From NCBI GenBank assembly GCA_039000515.1, contig JBCFYV010009882.1, positions 57,652,277-57,716,276 on the forward strand: DNA of 64,000 nucleotides. Reading direction: 5' to 3'. This DNA is from Timema cristinae (lineage: Eukaryota; Arthropoda; Insecta; Phasmatodea; Timematidae). The notes below the pieces were generated by a model that was not told the origin of the DNA, did not search any database, and worked only from the letters and a program-made list of their open reading frames with translations. The position numbers were made by a program, and so were the translations under genes. This document shows, piece after piece, positions 1 through 12,573 of the stretch (position 1 is its first letter; each line of letters starts with the position of its first letter).

Positions 1-1197
1 ACTACTTATACAGCAACCAAGATCATTGAGCTTGTGTGAAATACTGAAATAATATTTTAATATTAATACTAAAACTCAAAATGTTTTTCAATTTTTTTAA
101 ATTTAGTTATACTCTAAGGATTGAAGAAATTTTATTAAAGCAATTATTTCAAATTAATAAATATATCAACGAGGATAGATATGTCTAATATGGCTTATTG
201 TTTAGAATAATAGGTCTCAATTTATCATAAATAATTGTGCAATGTCTAAAATTCTAAATAATGTGTTATATGACCAAGAAGGAAATATAAGATATTTTAG
301 GGAGAAATGGAAAGGGAGAAGAGTGCGTGCTAAATTGTAAACATACTCATTCAGATTTCATATTGCAGGTAATTAACAAATACATTCATACAATCCGTTA
401 TAGTAAAGACATGACTGCAATGTGAACATTTGATGAAATCAAATCGGTGGTTTTGTTCTTTAAAAATTAAAAGTCACTATCAGCAGTTTCAAGTGAGAAT
501 ATTATTCCGTTTATTTAAAGCAGCAGCAGCGTGTGAAACTCTGATGGTGCTCGGATAGGTCTACTGAGCAATTATCAGGAATTTTCTAAAACAAGTAGGT
601 TGTAAAGTTTCCCATGGCCAAACGGACAGTACCTTTGCGCTCACTGCTAATGATACGTTTCTTTATTTTCTAAATGATAGTGACATTTTGGTTTATTATT
701 TTGGTTATTATGTGCTTCAGGAAGTAACAGACAGGAGGAAGAAGATATGCTCAAGCTTACTTCTTAAATGACATACATTTCATGTGTACAGTGTAGGCTT
801 AAGGTGTATGTGTTTAATTTTTCAGTGTGCTCAAGATTTTACATGAGATTCTATCTATGTTTAAGATTACGAGTTGATGGTTACCTAGATAATTTTATGC
901 ATTTTTTTCATAGCTATTAGCACTGTTGACCTTTAGCTAGAGTCTACTCTCTAAAACTTGTTGTGTATACTACTTTCGTGGTTTCTGGATTTCAACCAAG
1001 GACACTCAAAACCTTCATTTGGTGATCTACTTTTATAGTAATAAATATTGTTTATTAAAAATATCAGTTTCCTCACATGAGTCTGGATTTCAACTAAATT
1101 TGTTTATCTAATTTTTAATTCTACGTCTTACTACGTGTTAGTGTTGTTATACGCATATTTAACATCAATATAGGACTTTTTAAAAATCTATTACTAT
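1..1197. other. AT-rich sequence, no gene seen
   Basis: No open frame with recognisable protein similarity and no clear repeat was seen in either strand. The stretch is ordinary AT-rich non-coding DNA. Confidence 0.6.
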
Positions 1198-1438
1198 TTA
1201 GCACCGCGTCTTACTATCCGTTCGGGTTATAAACTTTAAGTATTAACTACGCTAATGGATTAGGGAAGGTTGAATTTGATGAAATGAACCCGCATTTGCG
1301 TGGCGGAAGAGTGGAAAACCATTTAGGATAAAACCACCCCAGTTCACGTAACGGTGATTCGAACCTTGATCTTCCCGTCTTCAGCAGTCGAACTCAACAC
1401 GACTAGAGAGTTAGCCAACTAAGCCACCGTGGCGGGTC
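1198..1438 (-). mobile_element. SINE-A copy, near full length
   Basis: On the minus strand the order is a tRNA-like head (GCCACGGTGGCTTAGTTGGC box A region, then GGTTCGAATCACCG box B), a body with the CACTCTTCCGCCACGCAAAT block, and the shared tail ending in GACGCGGTGCTAAA. The same arrangement occurs at 10266, 10988 and 48661. No clean target duplication is visible, so the copy is probably older than those at 10.3 and 48.7 kb. Confidence 0.85.
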
Positions 1439-1640
1439 ATAGGAAATTATTTCAAGTAGTTGGTTTCACACTTCATAAAATATCATTCACTTTTAATTAC
1501 AGCTCAGTGTGCAACAAACTACTTAGAATTATTAGTGTAATTAATAATACATACTTTTCTAACTGAATATTTTTGTTATGTTTTTTAATCGTGTATATAT
1601 ATATTAGAAAACATGGTAAAATATACTTTTAGAAATGTAA

Positions 1641-1730
1641 TGAGGGTGGTTTTTCATAAAAGGTTTTCCATTTTAAATCCACGAAAATGTGGGTACACTG
1701 ACTTAGAATTATACTTGCCCCAATCCTAAC
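1641..1730 (+). mobile_element. SINE-A-like body fragment, left arm of an inverted pair
   Basis: The GAGGGTGGTTTTTCATAAAA block followed by an AATGTGGGTACACTG block matches the SINE-A body in plus orientation. The same sequence lies inverted at about 1882-1971, across roughly 150 bp of AT-rich DNA. The head and the canonical tail are missing or too diverged to see. Confidence 0.6.
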
Positions 1731-1881
1731 AGTAAAAGTAATAAATATAAATATTGTATATAATATATATACTTTATATATATGATAATAAATATACATA
1801 TTTTATATATATAATATAATAAATATATATAGTTTAAACGTACTAGGATTAATAATAAATATATATATATAACTTTAACGT

Positions 1882-2074
1882 GCTAGGATTGAGGAAGGTA
1901 GAATTATAAATCAGTGTACCCACATTTGCATAGATTGAGAATAGAAAAACTTTTATGAAAAACCATCCTCATCACACCTGACCGCATAATACTCTAATCT
2001 CCCCATCATCGGTATTCCAGTTTATTGAGAGAGTGAGGCATTAGACTATCCGATCATTGAAGCTCAACCCTGGC
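1882..2074 (-). mobile_element. diverged SINE-A-like copy, right arm of an inverted pair
   Basis: Read on the minus strand this has a degraded tRNA-like head near 2000-2074, the TTTTTCATAAAAG block and the AATGTGGGTACACTG block. The part at 1882-1971 is the reverse complement of 1641-1730 with scattered differences, so the two form an inverted repeat with an AT-rich spacer. Confidence 0.6.
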
Positions 2075-2823
2075 TTATTTGAAAATGATGCTAATGTAAT
2101 TATCAAATTCTGTATAAAGATAGATTATATTGTTGGACTATACGATGAGACTTTAATGGACTTTTTTTAGAATGATTATAATGATTCTACATCTACACCT
2201 ATAGAAAATTTTACTAACCTAGATATAGATACAATATTCAATACATATTTAAAATTGTATATATATATAAATAGAAGCTAGTGTAATGAAACTACGCATA
2301 TTTTTATACTAATAAGAGGTATAAATGGATTATAAGCAACTCAATATCTCAAATTCTATATCCAACCAGAATATCTTAGAATCGAAAAATTCGTGTTTAG
2401 CAAAGAGGACAAAAATCTCCCGATATTCTGTAACCAATTTCATTAAGTTACTCATAAATATAAAGTAGTAATTATTTTCAAAATTGGGCACACTTAAGAG
2501 AGAATATCTTTAAATGTTATTTCTTATCCTAATCACAAAAGAAGGTTATTGAGATGCATTTAATTTTTAATAATGATTGTATATTCCTTAACTCCTAATT
2601 TTGAATTACTTTTATAGAATGTACGTACAAATGTGGTTGAACTTGACCTGAAATAAAATTTAAACAATCCAATAGAAGATTGGTGTTAAGTTATTTGTTG
2701 TGATTAAAGCAAATTTGTACTATTCACAAGTTATGAACAAACATAAAGATATGAAAATTTAGTTTATATGTAGAAGGAAATAGTTTTCATAAGAAGCCTC
2801 AGAAGTCAATCAAATAAACCTTA
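2075..2823. other. AT-rich sequence, nothing recognised
   Basis: No coding signal, RNA gene or repeat family was recognised here apart from a short TA run near 2258. Confidence 0.5.
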
Positions 2824-3062
2824 CCCGCTTCAGTGACTCTGAGGTCTAATGCGCTTCTCTTGCAGTAGAATAGACTGCCGATGACGGGGAATGCTCGAAT
2901 CTCGGTCAGATGTAATGAGAGCGGTTTTTCCAATATAGTTTTTCACTCTCCCTCAACGCAAATGCAGGCACACTTCCTATTTATATAACCTTCCCTAAAA
3001 CTATTAGCGTAATTAGTACATAAGCGTTTAACCAAAACGAGTATTAAGATGTGGTGATAAAA
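2824..3062 (+). mobile_element. diverged SINE-A copy
   Basis: It has the degraded head (box B region GCTCGAATCTCGGTCAG), the GAGCGGTTTTTCC and CTCCCTCAACGCAAATG body blocks and the tail region TTAGCGTAATTAGTAC, ending in GTGGTGATAAAA, all in SINE-A order. Substitutions throughout suggest an old insertion. Confidence 0.75.
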
Positions 3063-6000
3063 AATAAAATAAACCTTGGGTCAACACCAAACCCTGTATT
3101 TATAACATACCAAATGTCATATACATACTTATATTATGACGTTGCCATAATAGGATGAGATAGCTTGGGAATGGTTTCTTACGGTTTATTTTAAGCTAAT
3201 GGAATCTGTTTATGTCGACCGTTCTTTCACCACTCTAACCGATAACATTGAAAGAGGTGTTCCCGAACCTGCTTGGAAGGAATCAAGCAAGCAAATAGAA
3301 CACATACTCTAACCAGGTTGGTAGCATGCTTGTTTTTCTCGTTGATTCCTTTTCCTTTACTCTAGGTCTGTCATCATCCATTAGTCGTTGAAAAGTAGCA
3401 GGGAATGGCATGGAGGGGCCAAAGGGAAAGAGGTCTGGGAACCGAAGCAGCGATGGCTTTGGTTGTGTGGGATGGTAGCACAAGATTAGCCCCTTCAATA
3501 ATGCATGGATTCAGAGGTTCGAATGAAAGAGGAGTAAGAGAAGGGAGGTGGGTGAGATTCACTAAGAGGTGGAGGAAGGGGGGGACGTCTTTTCTGCTTA
3601 CTGAAGAGTGCTTTGCTACCCGTAGTGGGTTGCTAAAACACACCATCCCAAGCCAAACTAACTAACATTTACGAATGGATGACTTGAGAAAGTGTTGGAA
3701 ATAGGGTGAGATTGAAGCCCCCAAAAAACCTCCAACGTTGACGACAAAGAGGGCACTACAACAGGACCAAATGGGGAAAAATGGGAATGATGTGATTACT
3801 GGCAAAGGAGGATAGAAAAAAGGAAAGGAAAATAGATTATGTGTAAAAAAAAAAGGAAGTGAAGATCATAGCACTAGTGAGATGCAGAGGAGGATGTAAC
3901 GAAGAGCGTTGGGTTACACATAACATTTATTTAAAAATAATTATTCAAATTAATGATGCGTTGACTATATAAGTTGCTATACCCCAACAATCATTATTAT
4001 AGCTTTAGAATAAATAATATTTTGCATGTATTTTATATTAAAAAAATATGTATGTAAATGATATCAATGCTTATCATTTAGCTGACAAGTTTCCTTTTTT
4101 AGGGTCAGTGCAAACACGAGCTCATGTTTAGAGATATGTCATCATCTCTTTAAATTCACGTATTAGAATCAAACAATAAACACAAAAAAACATAGACCTT
4201 AATATTTTCTGATTTCCTCAAACATAATTATAAAATACCTTTTTTAATTCGAGAAAACTGCTAATCTAAACATTTAACTTTAATTTAAAAATCCAATTTT
4301 AATTTTTAGTTAGCCAAATGTTCATTTGAAAAGTGTTTGTACCTGTATATGTGTCAGAATAGTAAATAAAATAATCCTTTTTGAAAGACGCTTAGACTTT
4401 TTATAAAATGACGCTTTTTGTTGAAAAATTTTTTGGTTTCATTTAAACAGCCCTTTAATATACTGCCAGGGATCCTCAGCCTTATTGTAATGTGAACATT
4501 TTACTTTGAAACTTTGAAAAGACCATCCAAAGCTAGCCATTTGATAAAAGGGCTAACTTAAAACAACCATATTTTAAAAAGGATAAAGAGCTGTGTTAAC
4601 TTCAACGGTTTTGTAAAAAGTTCAACCAGAAATATTGTAAAACTTCCCGAGTCGATAGAAGAGTAAGTTTCCCTCTGTTGCTTGTGTTTTGTTGGTAGTG
4701 ACGAAATAGCCACTTGGTCAACAAGCGTGGAGTTTGACTCATAGGGTTATTTTTATGATATTCCAAACTCGAAGAAAAGTGATTTAGGGAATAGAATTAA
4801 TTGAGTCGAACGAAAAAGTAATAATTTATGTGAGAGTGAATAACCTTAGTTTTAATAGGGATGGTAGCAGACACTGATGAAACCCTGGGACAAACAGCAC
4901 GTATTGGTGGTTTATACAGGAGATAAAATATGCAAAAGTAATTTTATCAATAGGTTGATGACAATGCTGAAGAAGCACATTCTATTGTGAATACACACAT
5001 TTTATAATGAAGTTTAAAGATAGGAGTGAGCTAATGAAGATTATTCTGCCCCTCATTGAGTGCTATGAAACGTTGTTAGAGACTCATTAGGATTTTGACC
5101 GTAAAGACAGTGATAAAATGAAAAATTTTGACTTTAGAGTTAAGTTTTTTAAATTAGGAAGCCCGTGATTGATATATATCTTACCATGTACAGTATTAGC
5201 TTTGAAGATCAGATCTTAGCCTCATAAATGTCTCGTTACTTGACAAATTTTCTTAAAATATTTTAATGTAAGAGGGATTTTTCTTAAGCAATAAAAACCC
5301 GTAGTACAACTTTCTTCGTAGGGGGATTAAGTCCATTGTACTCATTTCGATTGTGGCATTAGAGATAACCCTGAAAGCTATGTGAAGAATACCTTTCTTG
5401 TCAAAATTATTAGGCCATTTCGTTATAACCCATAAAAATCATCGTTTGCAGATATAATTAGCCAGTTAAGAAAGTTCACTTTAATTAACTTAAATATATA
5501 AGCAAAGTATTGTAAAAGCAAGGTTTGTTTAATTGACCTGCAGTCATCCGACAAAGAACAGTTAAAATTGCTTCTAAATTAGCAAAATAACCCCACAAAG
5601 TTTGCTTAGTTAAGATCATTGCACTCCAAAGGAGAAGTAAATGTGGCCTTAAAATTTCTAAAACTATGCCTGAAATTTGAATATCAGTATAGGAGAAACG
5701 GGTATACAAGGACGAAAGGGTTCCGACAGAGAGGCCACAATTATAATATGTATACTTGATTATATTTATGAACCTTATATCAATGTGGTGATAGCAGGCC
5801 TAATCGATTCCTGCGGATGGGATCTAAGATATCAATCAACCGGTCACTAATCCAAACGACCTCCACATCCTCGCCTTCCATCATCCCTTCCCCTCTCTCC
5901 TCCTAACTAAAACAGACTCCCCCTCATGTCGAACCTCGTCAGCTAAGCTGTCAACCTTCATCGTGCTGTCAAGACCTTACATCAATAGTGACGTACGCCT

Positions 6001-6465
6001 TAGCTCTCTCGATCATTTGAGAAAATAAATATATATAAATCTTTAAAAAAATTATATTAATGATGCATCACTATACTTAGGAATATTCGAGTAAAGTCTC
6101 AACTTTTTCATAAAAGTAAAATGGATTGACAAGAGTGTTTTACTGTAACTCTCTAGGTGAAGTTTGGTAATATTAACACTCCTTATCAATTTCAAAACAT
6201 TAATTGGAACACAGAGCATTTTATTACAAAAAAATAGAAAGCCAGGAATGCAATTATTAACTTTTAATTACAAGCTGAACCTCTCAACAATCTGATCCAT
6301 CGTCAATGATATGAGAACGCCCTTAAAACTAGAAAACCTTGGATAATCTATTTTTTTGTAATCAAAATTTAACTTGATTTTTTATATTACATAAATATAA
6401 ATATACATTTGGGAAGCATTCCATACATAAGAATTAAACAATTTGAGAGAAAAGATTTCAAATAT
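3063..6465. other. long unannotated stretch
   Basis: No gene was recognised. A GC-richer patch at 3390-3670 has overlapping open frames on both strands (86 and 90 codons), but neither translation shows a family I know and the composition is purine-biased. A second balanced patch at 5790-6010 is pyrimidine-rich without an open frame. Confidence 0.45.
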
Positions 6466-6532
6466 GGAGGAACAGTGAATCGAACTCTTTCAACAAATTT
6501 GTACGTTATCAGTAACCGTATTACCACCAAGG
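6466..6532 (-). mobile_element. tRNA-like SINE head, candidate
   Basis: On the minus strand a box A-like CTTGGTGGTAATACGGTTAC is followed about 40 bp later by AGAGTTCGATTCACTG, a good box B match. I see no folded tRNA and no recognisable body, so this is a lone SINE head or a degraded tRNA pseudogene. Confidence 0.4.
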
Positions 6533-6715
6533 GTATTATTTTATATATATAAAGGTCTGGATTATATATTTCAGTAGAAATATACCAATACGTAAATAAA
6601 TATAATCTTACTTACTACAAGAATAAAAGACAAGATATTAAACGAATGGGTCAGCTAAACATATAATTAATCTGTTTTCTTAATTCTATGATACAAATAC
6701 AATAACTTTAAGCGT

Positions 6716-7135
6716 ATGTATTCCTTTTGTTCCATTTATCTATTGTATATACCTTCGTATTATTACATATGACTATTATATCTTAACTTATATCGTTCCA
6801 TATGGCAATAATGTATACATTCATATTGTTTCATTTGGCTCTTGTATGTACCTTTAAATTGTTACATATGAATATTGCTTATACATTCATGTTGCTCCAA
6901 ATTAATATTGTGTACATTTTCATGTTGTTACATACAATCGTGCTATAGTATTTCATGTTGACCAAAATAAATATTATGTAAACTTTCTTGCTGCCTCACA
7001 TGATATTGTATACTAATTTATATTTTTACAAACTACTATTGTTTAAACCGCTTTGTTGCTATTTATGACTAATCTACATACTTTCATGTTGTTCCAAAAC
7101 ACTACTGTGTATACTTCATGTTGTAATACATGAGG
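6716..7135. repeat. degenerate 33-bp minisatellite
   Basis: A unit close to TATACATTCATGTTGTTACA plus TATGAATATTGTG recurs every 32-34 bp; starts are visible near 6747, 6780, 6813, 6846, 6880 and 6912, with further diverged units to about 7135. About a dozen units are present. Confidence 0.7.
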
Positions 7136-7574
7136 AGTAAAGTGTCACAACTCAAAAACTAGATTTTTAAGAAAATGGAAAAAAACAAAAATTATAAGGT
7201 TTTATCAAAATGGATAAAGGGCACTAGCTACTAAGGAATAAAGTTGATCGTAATATGGCCTATACTTTTATAATATATACTAATTTAGATCTCAATAATT
7301 CCAAGTTATCATGGTGATGCCACAAGGTCGATTTGTGTTGAGTTGAGTCACTTTTATTGAAAAACTTAATTTATTGTTTCTATTTTGTGAACATAGTTAT
7401 TACATTTTTCTTGCCGATTTTATTTATATATTTTTTATTTTACCCTATTTTAACTTAAATTATGTCAAAATATGTAGTTTTTCCTTTATGATAAACATAA
7501 ACTTAAGTGCTCCAAATCTGGAGAGACACTATTCAGGGTGAAATGTATGCAAAATTTCATAGCAAGAAAATTGA
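7136..7574. other. AT-rich sequence, nothing recognised
   Basis: No coding or repeat signal was recognised between the minisatellite and the element R copy. Confidence 0.5.
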
Positions 7575-8160
7575 AACACCTACCCTTTAGCGGTAAGATA
7601 TGGATTTAAAGAGAAGTATTGAGATCGTCAAATAAATCGAAATCAAGATTTTAATAAATGTCAAAGTTTCATGACCACCTAAAACAAAAAAACTGGTTTT
7701 CATAATTACGTCTATCTATGTGTTCGCCTGTTTCTACATCTCGGCCCAGATCCGAAAAAAGTTTACTGATCGGGCTAGATCTTGATATCTAGAGTTTTCT
7801 TAAGGTTCACCGGAGGAGTTTTTGAAATTAGACATCCAACCCTAGTTTACTATTAGGCAGAAAGAGGAAAAAATATTTTCTTAAATTACGCTTAAACGAT
7901 TTTTATAAAGGTTTGTATCCAGTTACTGTTTAACATTACAAAAAAAAAGAGAGTAATTTCTTGTTTCCCTATAAAAAAAAACTTAAAGTGTTTACGTAAG
8001 AAGGAATTTCTAGTTTTTATCATATCTCTGCAAATTTTTGAGCTAAAAAATAAGTTATCGTAAAAATCTAGTACTATTAAAAACTTATAAAATTACTCAT
8101 TCAACTTTCTCATGTATCATGGATTCGAAGAAAATGTACAAACATACGTTTTGAATAAAC
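7575..8160 (+). mobile_element. element R, old copy (R4)
   Basis: It contains in order the GAGAAGTATTGAGATCGTCA, AAGTTTCATGACCACC, GATATCTAGAGTTTTCTTA and ATCATATCTCTGC blocks that open the long repeats at 19.9 and 57.6 kb. The first terminal block is degraded and the right part is missing, so this looks like an old copy of the left half. No coding capacity is apparent. Confidence 0.65.
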
Positions 8161-8641
8161 TGCACATAATTAGGTTTTCTTCATAAAACAAAAACATTAT
8201 ATTGTCAATAACAATAATCACTCCTAATAGGAAAATCTTAAAATAATTTTCTCAAATCTTTTTAAAAATTTCAAATTTTCAATAATAAATTAGTTTTAGG
8301 TTATTATACAAAAAATTATTTTACTTAAACGTATTCTTATTTATCATGAAAAACTATTCTAAGAATCCCATTTTGAATTCAATCATGAAAGTTAACTAAA
8401 AATTCATAATTTTTTGCAAGAAACTAACTTTAAAATTAATTTATTTTTAATTAAATAAAGACACTTGCGATGTATATATAAAATAATCCCTTTTTAACTA
8501 TTTCTATCCAACTAATTAAACTAATTCAAAGAAAATGAAAATCTACAAAAATAAACTATTATTTAATCACCATTAAATGATTTTTCTAAATATACTCAAA
8601 TAAGTATAATACAAACCACTTAATAGATATCCTTTCTAAAA

Positions 8642-9960
8642 CCAATTATGTAACCCGTCTTTAGTAAACTACCCTTGAATAGATTTTCCCCTTCATAAAC
8701 AACTATAAAACTTTATTTGTCATATTAATTTCAAACACTCTCCATATATTCATTATAAGAAAAATAAGTAGAGGTATTTTCAAAATCATTTGAATTTCAT
8801 AAATAACTCATCACTGAACGACCTTTTATTGAGATTTACCCAAAACGAAGTATACAGGGCAATTTTTGATTGAATATACACCCAAATCAAATTGACACTG
8901 TCATTTTTAAAATATTTAAAGTTTTTGAAGAATAATTCATCAGTAAACTACCTAATAATCGGATTTTACCACAAAAATAAGTATACACTGTTATTTGGCA
9001 TTTATATAAATACCAAAATATCAATTTGGAAGCAAATCAATTGAATTTTTTTAAAAATATATCCAGTGTTTTAAAAATTACTCATCACTAAACTACCTTT
9101 GAATGAATTTTTATCCTAAGAATAAATATAGAGTATTAACTGAAATTAAAAACATTACCAAGATCCATATTTGTAACAAATCGTTCGGGATGGTTTAAAT
9201 ATTTAAAAGTTTTTGAAAAAACCCATTCATTAATAAACTACTCATTAATGAGTTTCCACCCCAAAAACTAGTTAACAGTGCTATCTGTTATTGTAAAACA
9301 ATATATAATCTCCACACCTTTAACTCCTCACCTAACTTAACCACTCTTAAAAGTTTTTTTATATTTATATGTGTAAAATATCGCCCTAAAACAGCTTTGT
9401 TTTTGCAACTATCTCAAGAACATTCTATAAAATAAAGAAGATAACATCGTCTAAAAAACATGATTTTACAGGTTTATCTGTCATTTTTGCACAATCTCGC
9501 AGTAATACTTTAGGAATAAGATGGAAAATGATTAACTATTGAGGAATTTTAATTCAAATTATTTCCCTCTCATGTCCAGGTTACGTTAGGTTTGGAATTT
9601 TTAGGATTGGAGACTATTTTCATACCATCCCTCGGATATATAGGAGGCAACTAAAATCCATCCCACCCAGGTGCAAAATTTAACTTGAGCCGCCCCTACA
9701 TTTGGAACCAAATCGTTATATCCATTTTTAAGAAATTTCAAATTGTTTAAAAATCTGTGATCGGTAAACTCCTCTTTAAAGAATTTTTGCCCAAAAACCA
9801 ATTATATATTACTATTTTTTACGACAGATAAATTCTAGATATACATTATAAACCAAATCGTTAGAGGACTTTTCAAAAAATTTGGAATTCAGTAGATTCT
9901 CTTATCAGTAAACTACCCTTAATTAATGGGCTTGGTGAAAAAAAAAGGTTTTGTGGTAGA
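8642..9960. repeat. degenerate ~140-bp tandem array
   Basis: The motif ACTCATCACTAAACTACC, followed by a variable TGAATTTTTACC and AAAAATAAGTATA stretch, recurs near 8655, 8797, 8929, 9071, 9220, 9752 and 9893. Spacing is 132-147 bp. The array is interrupted at about 9330-9700 by unrelated sequence. Units are diverged but keep the same internal order. No open frame spans them. Confidence 0.65.
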
Positions 9961-10265
9961 ACCCTACATATATCAAGTTTGAACAAAATCCATTTAACTG
10001 TTTCAGATCGGGTGGCTAGGGACAAACACACACACAAACAATCCACATATTTCCACAATCATAATAATTTCTCTTGATATGAGAAAGAACAATCTTTAAT
10101 CATGGACTTATGTTTATATAACCATAGTTTCTGAGCAATAAGGAATTATATATTTTATTGAGCTCTTTGAAAACTAGAATTGATTATGCTTTTTGTGATT
10201 TAGTTTCTGTAACGGTGTGTTTTATTTTATATTTGCTCTTCTTTGGTGAAGTTTTTCTGCAAATG

Positions 10266-10523
10266 ACCCACCTCGGTGGCGTAGTTGGCTTACGCGCTTG
10301 ACGTGTTGAGCTCGACTGCTGAGGACGGGGAGATAGAGGTTCGATTCTCGGTCGGGTGATCTGGGAGTGGTTTTTCCTAAATGGCTTTCCACTCTCCCTC
10401 TACGCAAATGCGGGTTCACTTCTTCCAATTCAATCTTCCCAATTCTTAATCCATTAGCTTAATTAGTACTTAAAGCGTATAGCCCGAACGAATAGTAAGA
10501 CGCGGTGCTAAATAAAACTTATA
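10266..10523 (+). mobile_element. SINE-A, full length with target duplication
   Basis: A tRNA-derived SINE bounded by an 11-bp direct repeat TTCTGCAAATG (10255-10265 and 10524-10534). The head has an RNA polymerase III-type box A, TGGCGTAGTTGG at 10277-10288, and box B, GGTTCGATTCT at 10338-10348. A 160-bp body follows, then the tail TAGTAAGACGCGGTGCTAA and a short A-rich end. Good boxes and a clean duplication indicate a fairly recent insertion. The open frame running antisense through it is fortuitous. Confidence 0.92.
10277..10348 (+). promoter_or_regulatory. internal RNA polymerase III promoter of SINE-A
   Basis: Box A TGGCGTAGTTGG and box B GGTTCGATTCT lie 49 bp apart, a spacing compatible with tRNA-type genes with a longer variable arm. 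Whether this copy is transcribed cannot be judged from sequence. Confidence 0.65.
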
Positions 10524-10534
10524 TTCTGCAAATG

Positions 10535-10987
10535 TATATTATTTCATTTCATGGCTCTTACGGGTTCTTGGTAAATCTCTTTATTTTAAGATAAAAGAGA
10601 GAGAAAGTCTGTGCGGTCCACCATATGATAGATTTTTTTAGGAGGGTGATGCAAACCTTATGGATCCCCTTGTAGTTTATTATTTTATCGGGAGCCGGTG
10701 TGTCATGATTGCTCTATGTTTAATATTCCACAACTTTCCATAGAAAGCTCATCTTGAACAATAGTTTTATTAAACCAGTTAATCATTGACGAACAAGTAG
10801 TTTGATTGTCCAGACATCAGAGTAAATATATTAATAATTGTGTTCTAATACTTGAATACAAATATTTCCTTCAAAAACAAGCTAGCGTTTTAAGTTTGGC
10901 TTAACAAGAAATTTTACATATAATAATAGTTACTAAGTAAAGCAAATGATATAATTATATAATATATATTATGTATATATATTTATT
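10535..10987. other. AT-rich sequence, nothing recognised
   Basis: No coding or repeat signal was recognised; it ends in a TA-rich run at about 10950-10990. Confidence 0.5.
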
Positions 10988-11235
10988 ATTTAGCATCGCA
11001 TCTTACTACCCGATCAGTTTATACGCTTAAGTACTAATTATGCTTATGGATAAGGAGTTGACAAGGTTGAATTTATAGGAAGTGAACCTGCATTTGCGTG
11101 GAGGGAGAGTGGAAAACCATTTAGGGAAAACTCCTTCCAGCTCACCCGACCGATATTCGATCCTCGATCTACCCGTACTCGGTAGTCTAGCTTAACACGA
11201 CTAGCGCGTTAGCTAACTACGCAACCGAGGCTGGT
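10988..11235 (-). mobile_element. SINE-A copy
   Basis: On the minus strand it reads head (box B GGATCGAATATCGGTCGG region), body with CACTCTCCCTCCACGCAAAT and tail ending in GATGCGATGCTAAA. It is nearly complete but carries scattered changes in both pol III boxes and the tail. Confidence 0.85.
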
Positions 11236-12521
11236 AATATATTCTATAGATTAAGGTTTTAAATATAGCGTCGTATTTCTCTTATGTTTAACGCATAAAT
11301 AAATTACAGTGGGAACATCGACAGTCCTTATAGTCAATTGTATTTATACAAATTAACTTATTATTACCCATTAAATAATTTGATAAGCAATTGAATTAGT
11401 TTCAACTGTGGGCAGGATATAATAGAGCTGAGTTAACACAACATATTATGAGATAGCTAGAGTTACATGCTTACACTCTAAAAAGAGGTAAACATAGATT
11501 TAATTTAGGTTCTTAAAAACTTACAAAAGTTTCTAAAGAGTGAAAATTATCCTATAATTTCGAAATATTTATAAATGATTTATATAATATATACTTTATT
11601 ATTGATGTTAGTTTACGTTAAGTCAAGCTAGGTCAGGTTAGGTTAGTGGAAAAGAAATCTCCAAAAAGTTAGATTTTTATCATTATTGCATTGTCACTAT
11701 CCAATTTCAGATCCCAGATTGAAATAACGTTCCTAAACATAAGCCATATTTAAACTTATTTAAATAGTTATATAAATAGTATTAAACCTTCTCCAAGTCT
11801 TGCTGGCTATTTTATGAGATTATCCGGCTTGAGTTGAGAATGAGATAAATACTTTCTATTTCTGACTTTATCCACTGCACTTGTATATTGTTGACATATC
11901 TCAGCTATGGTTGACATAATCCATATTTCGCACATTACCCATAACATATGAACTGATTAAAACTGTGCAATAAATATTGGTGAACTCAAAGAATACGAGT
12001 CTGGGATTCTATTTTGTCACAAGCTGACACCAAGTATTAGGTCTCACTTTATCAATATACAATAAAGGTGTTGCTTATTTTAAGATACATTCAATTTGTA
12101 TTTTATTCAAGTATCCTTAAACCACTAAACTGAACGATTTGAAAATATTGAATGATATTAAAAATAAAAAAATCCTTTGATTTTATAAATAATATGTTAA
12201 TGAATTCAAGTATACATTTAACAATGAAATTTTAATGAAATAGCGCTATTGGCCCAGGTCATTCACATTTGGCTATACTAATACGATAGGAATGAAGAAG
12301 ATGGAGTTTGTTGAAAATATAGAGATATATGAATGTCCCTTAATGATCTATCGTCTAAAAACTCCCGTTCAGTATTCAACTCCCTGACCTCCTCCTCACC
12401 GGAATATAAAATGATACTTACCATTTTTAACATGTCCAACAATATGGTATATTGGTATGGTTAGAAACTACATTCTATTTTACATTTCTTTCAAATAGAA
12501 ACAAAATTATACAATAAATTT
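11236..12521. other. AT-rich sequence, nothing recognised
   Basis: No gene was recognised. A GGTCAGGTTAGGTTAG run near 11630 resembles two to three TTAGG telomere units but is too short to call. Confidence 0.5.
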
Positions 12522-12571
12522 TGAGCACCATGTCTTACCACCCGTTTGGGTTATACGATTATGTACTATTT
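12522..12571 (-). mobile_element. SINE-A 3' tail fragment
   Basis: This is only the tail region (TGAGCACCATGTCTTACCAC and CCGTTTGGGTTATACG in plus-strand view). It abuts a second, longer copy with the same orientation, so it may be the remnant of an insertion into an older SINE tail. Confidence 0.6.
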
Positions 12572-12573
12572 AT

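Noticed and set aside
3374..3665. Overlapping 90- and 86-codon frames on opposite strands
   Set aside because: No domain or family recognised, purine-biased composition and no splice or promoter context; kept only as an unannotated GC-richer patch.
10222..10428. 68-codon minus-strand open frame
   Set aside because: It is antisense to the SINE-A at 10266-10523.
11620..11645. TTAGG-like telomere repeat
   Set aside because: Only two or three imperfect units are present; too few for an interstitial telomere call.
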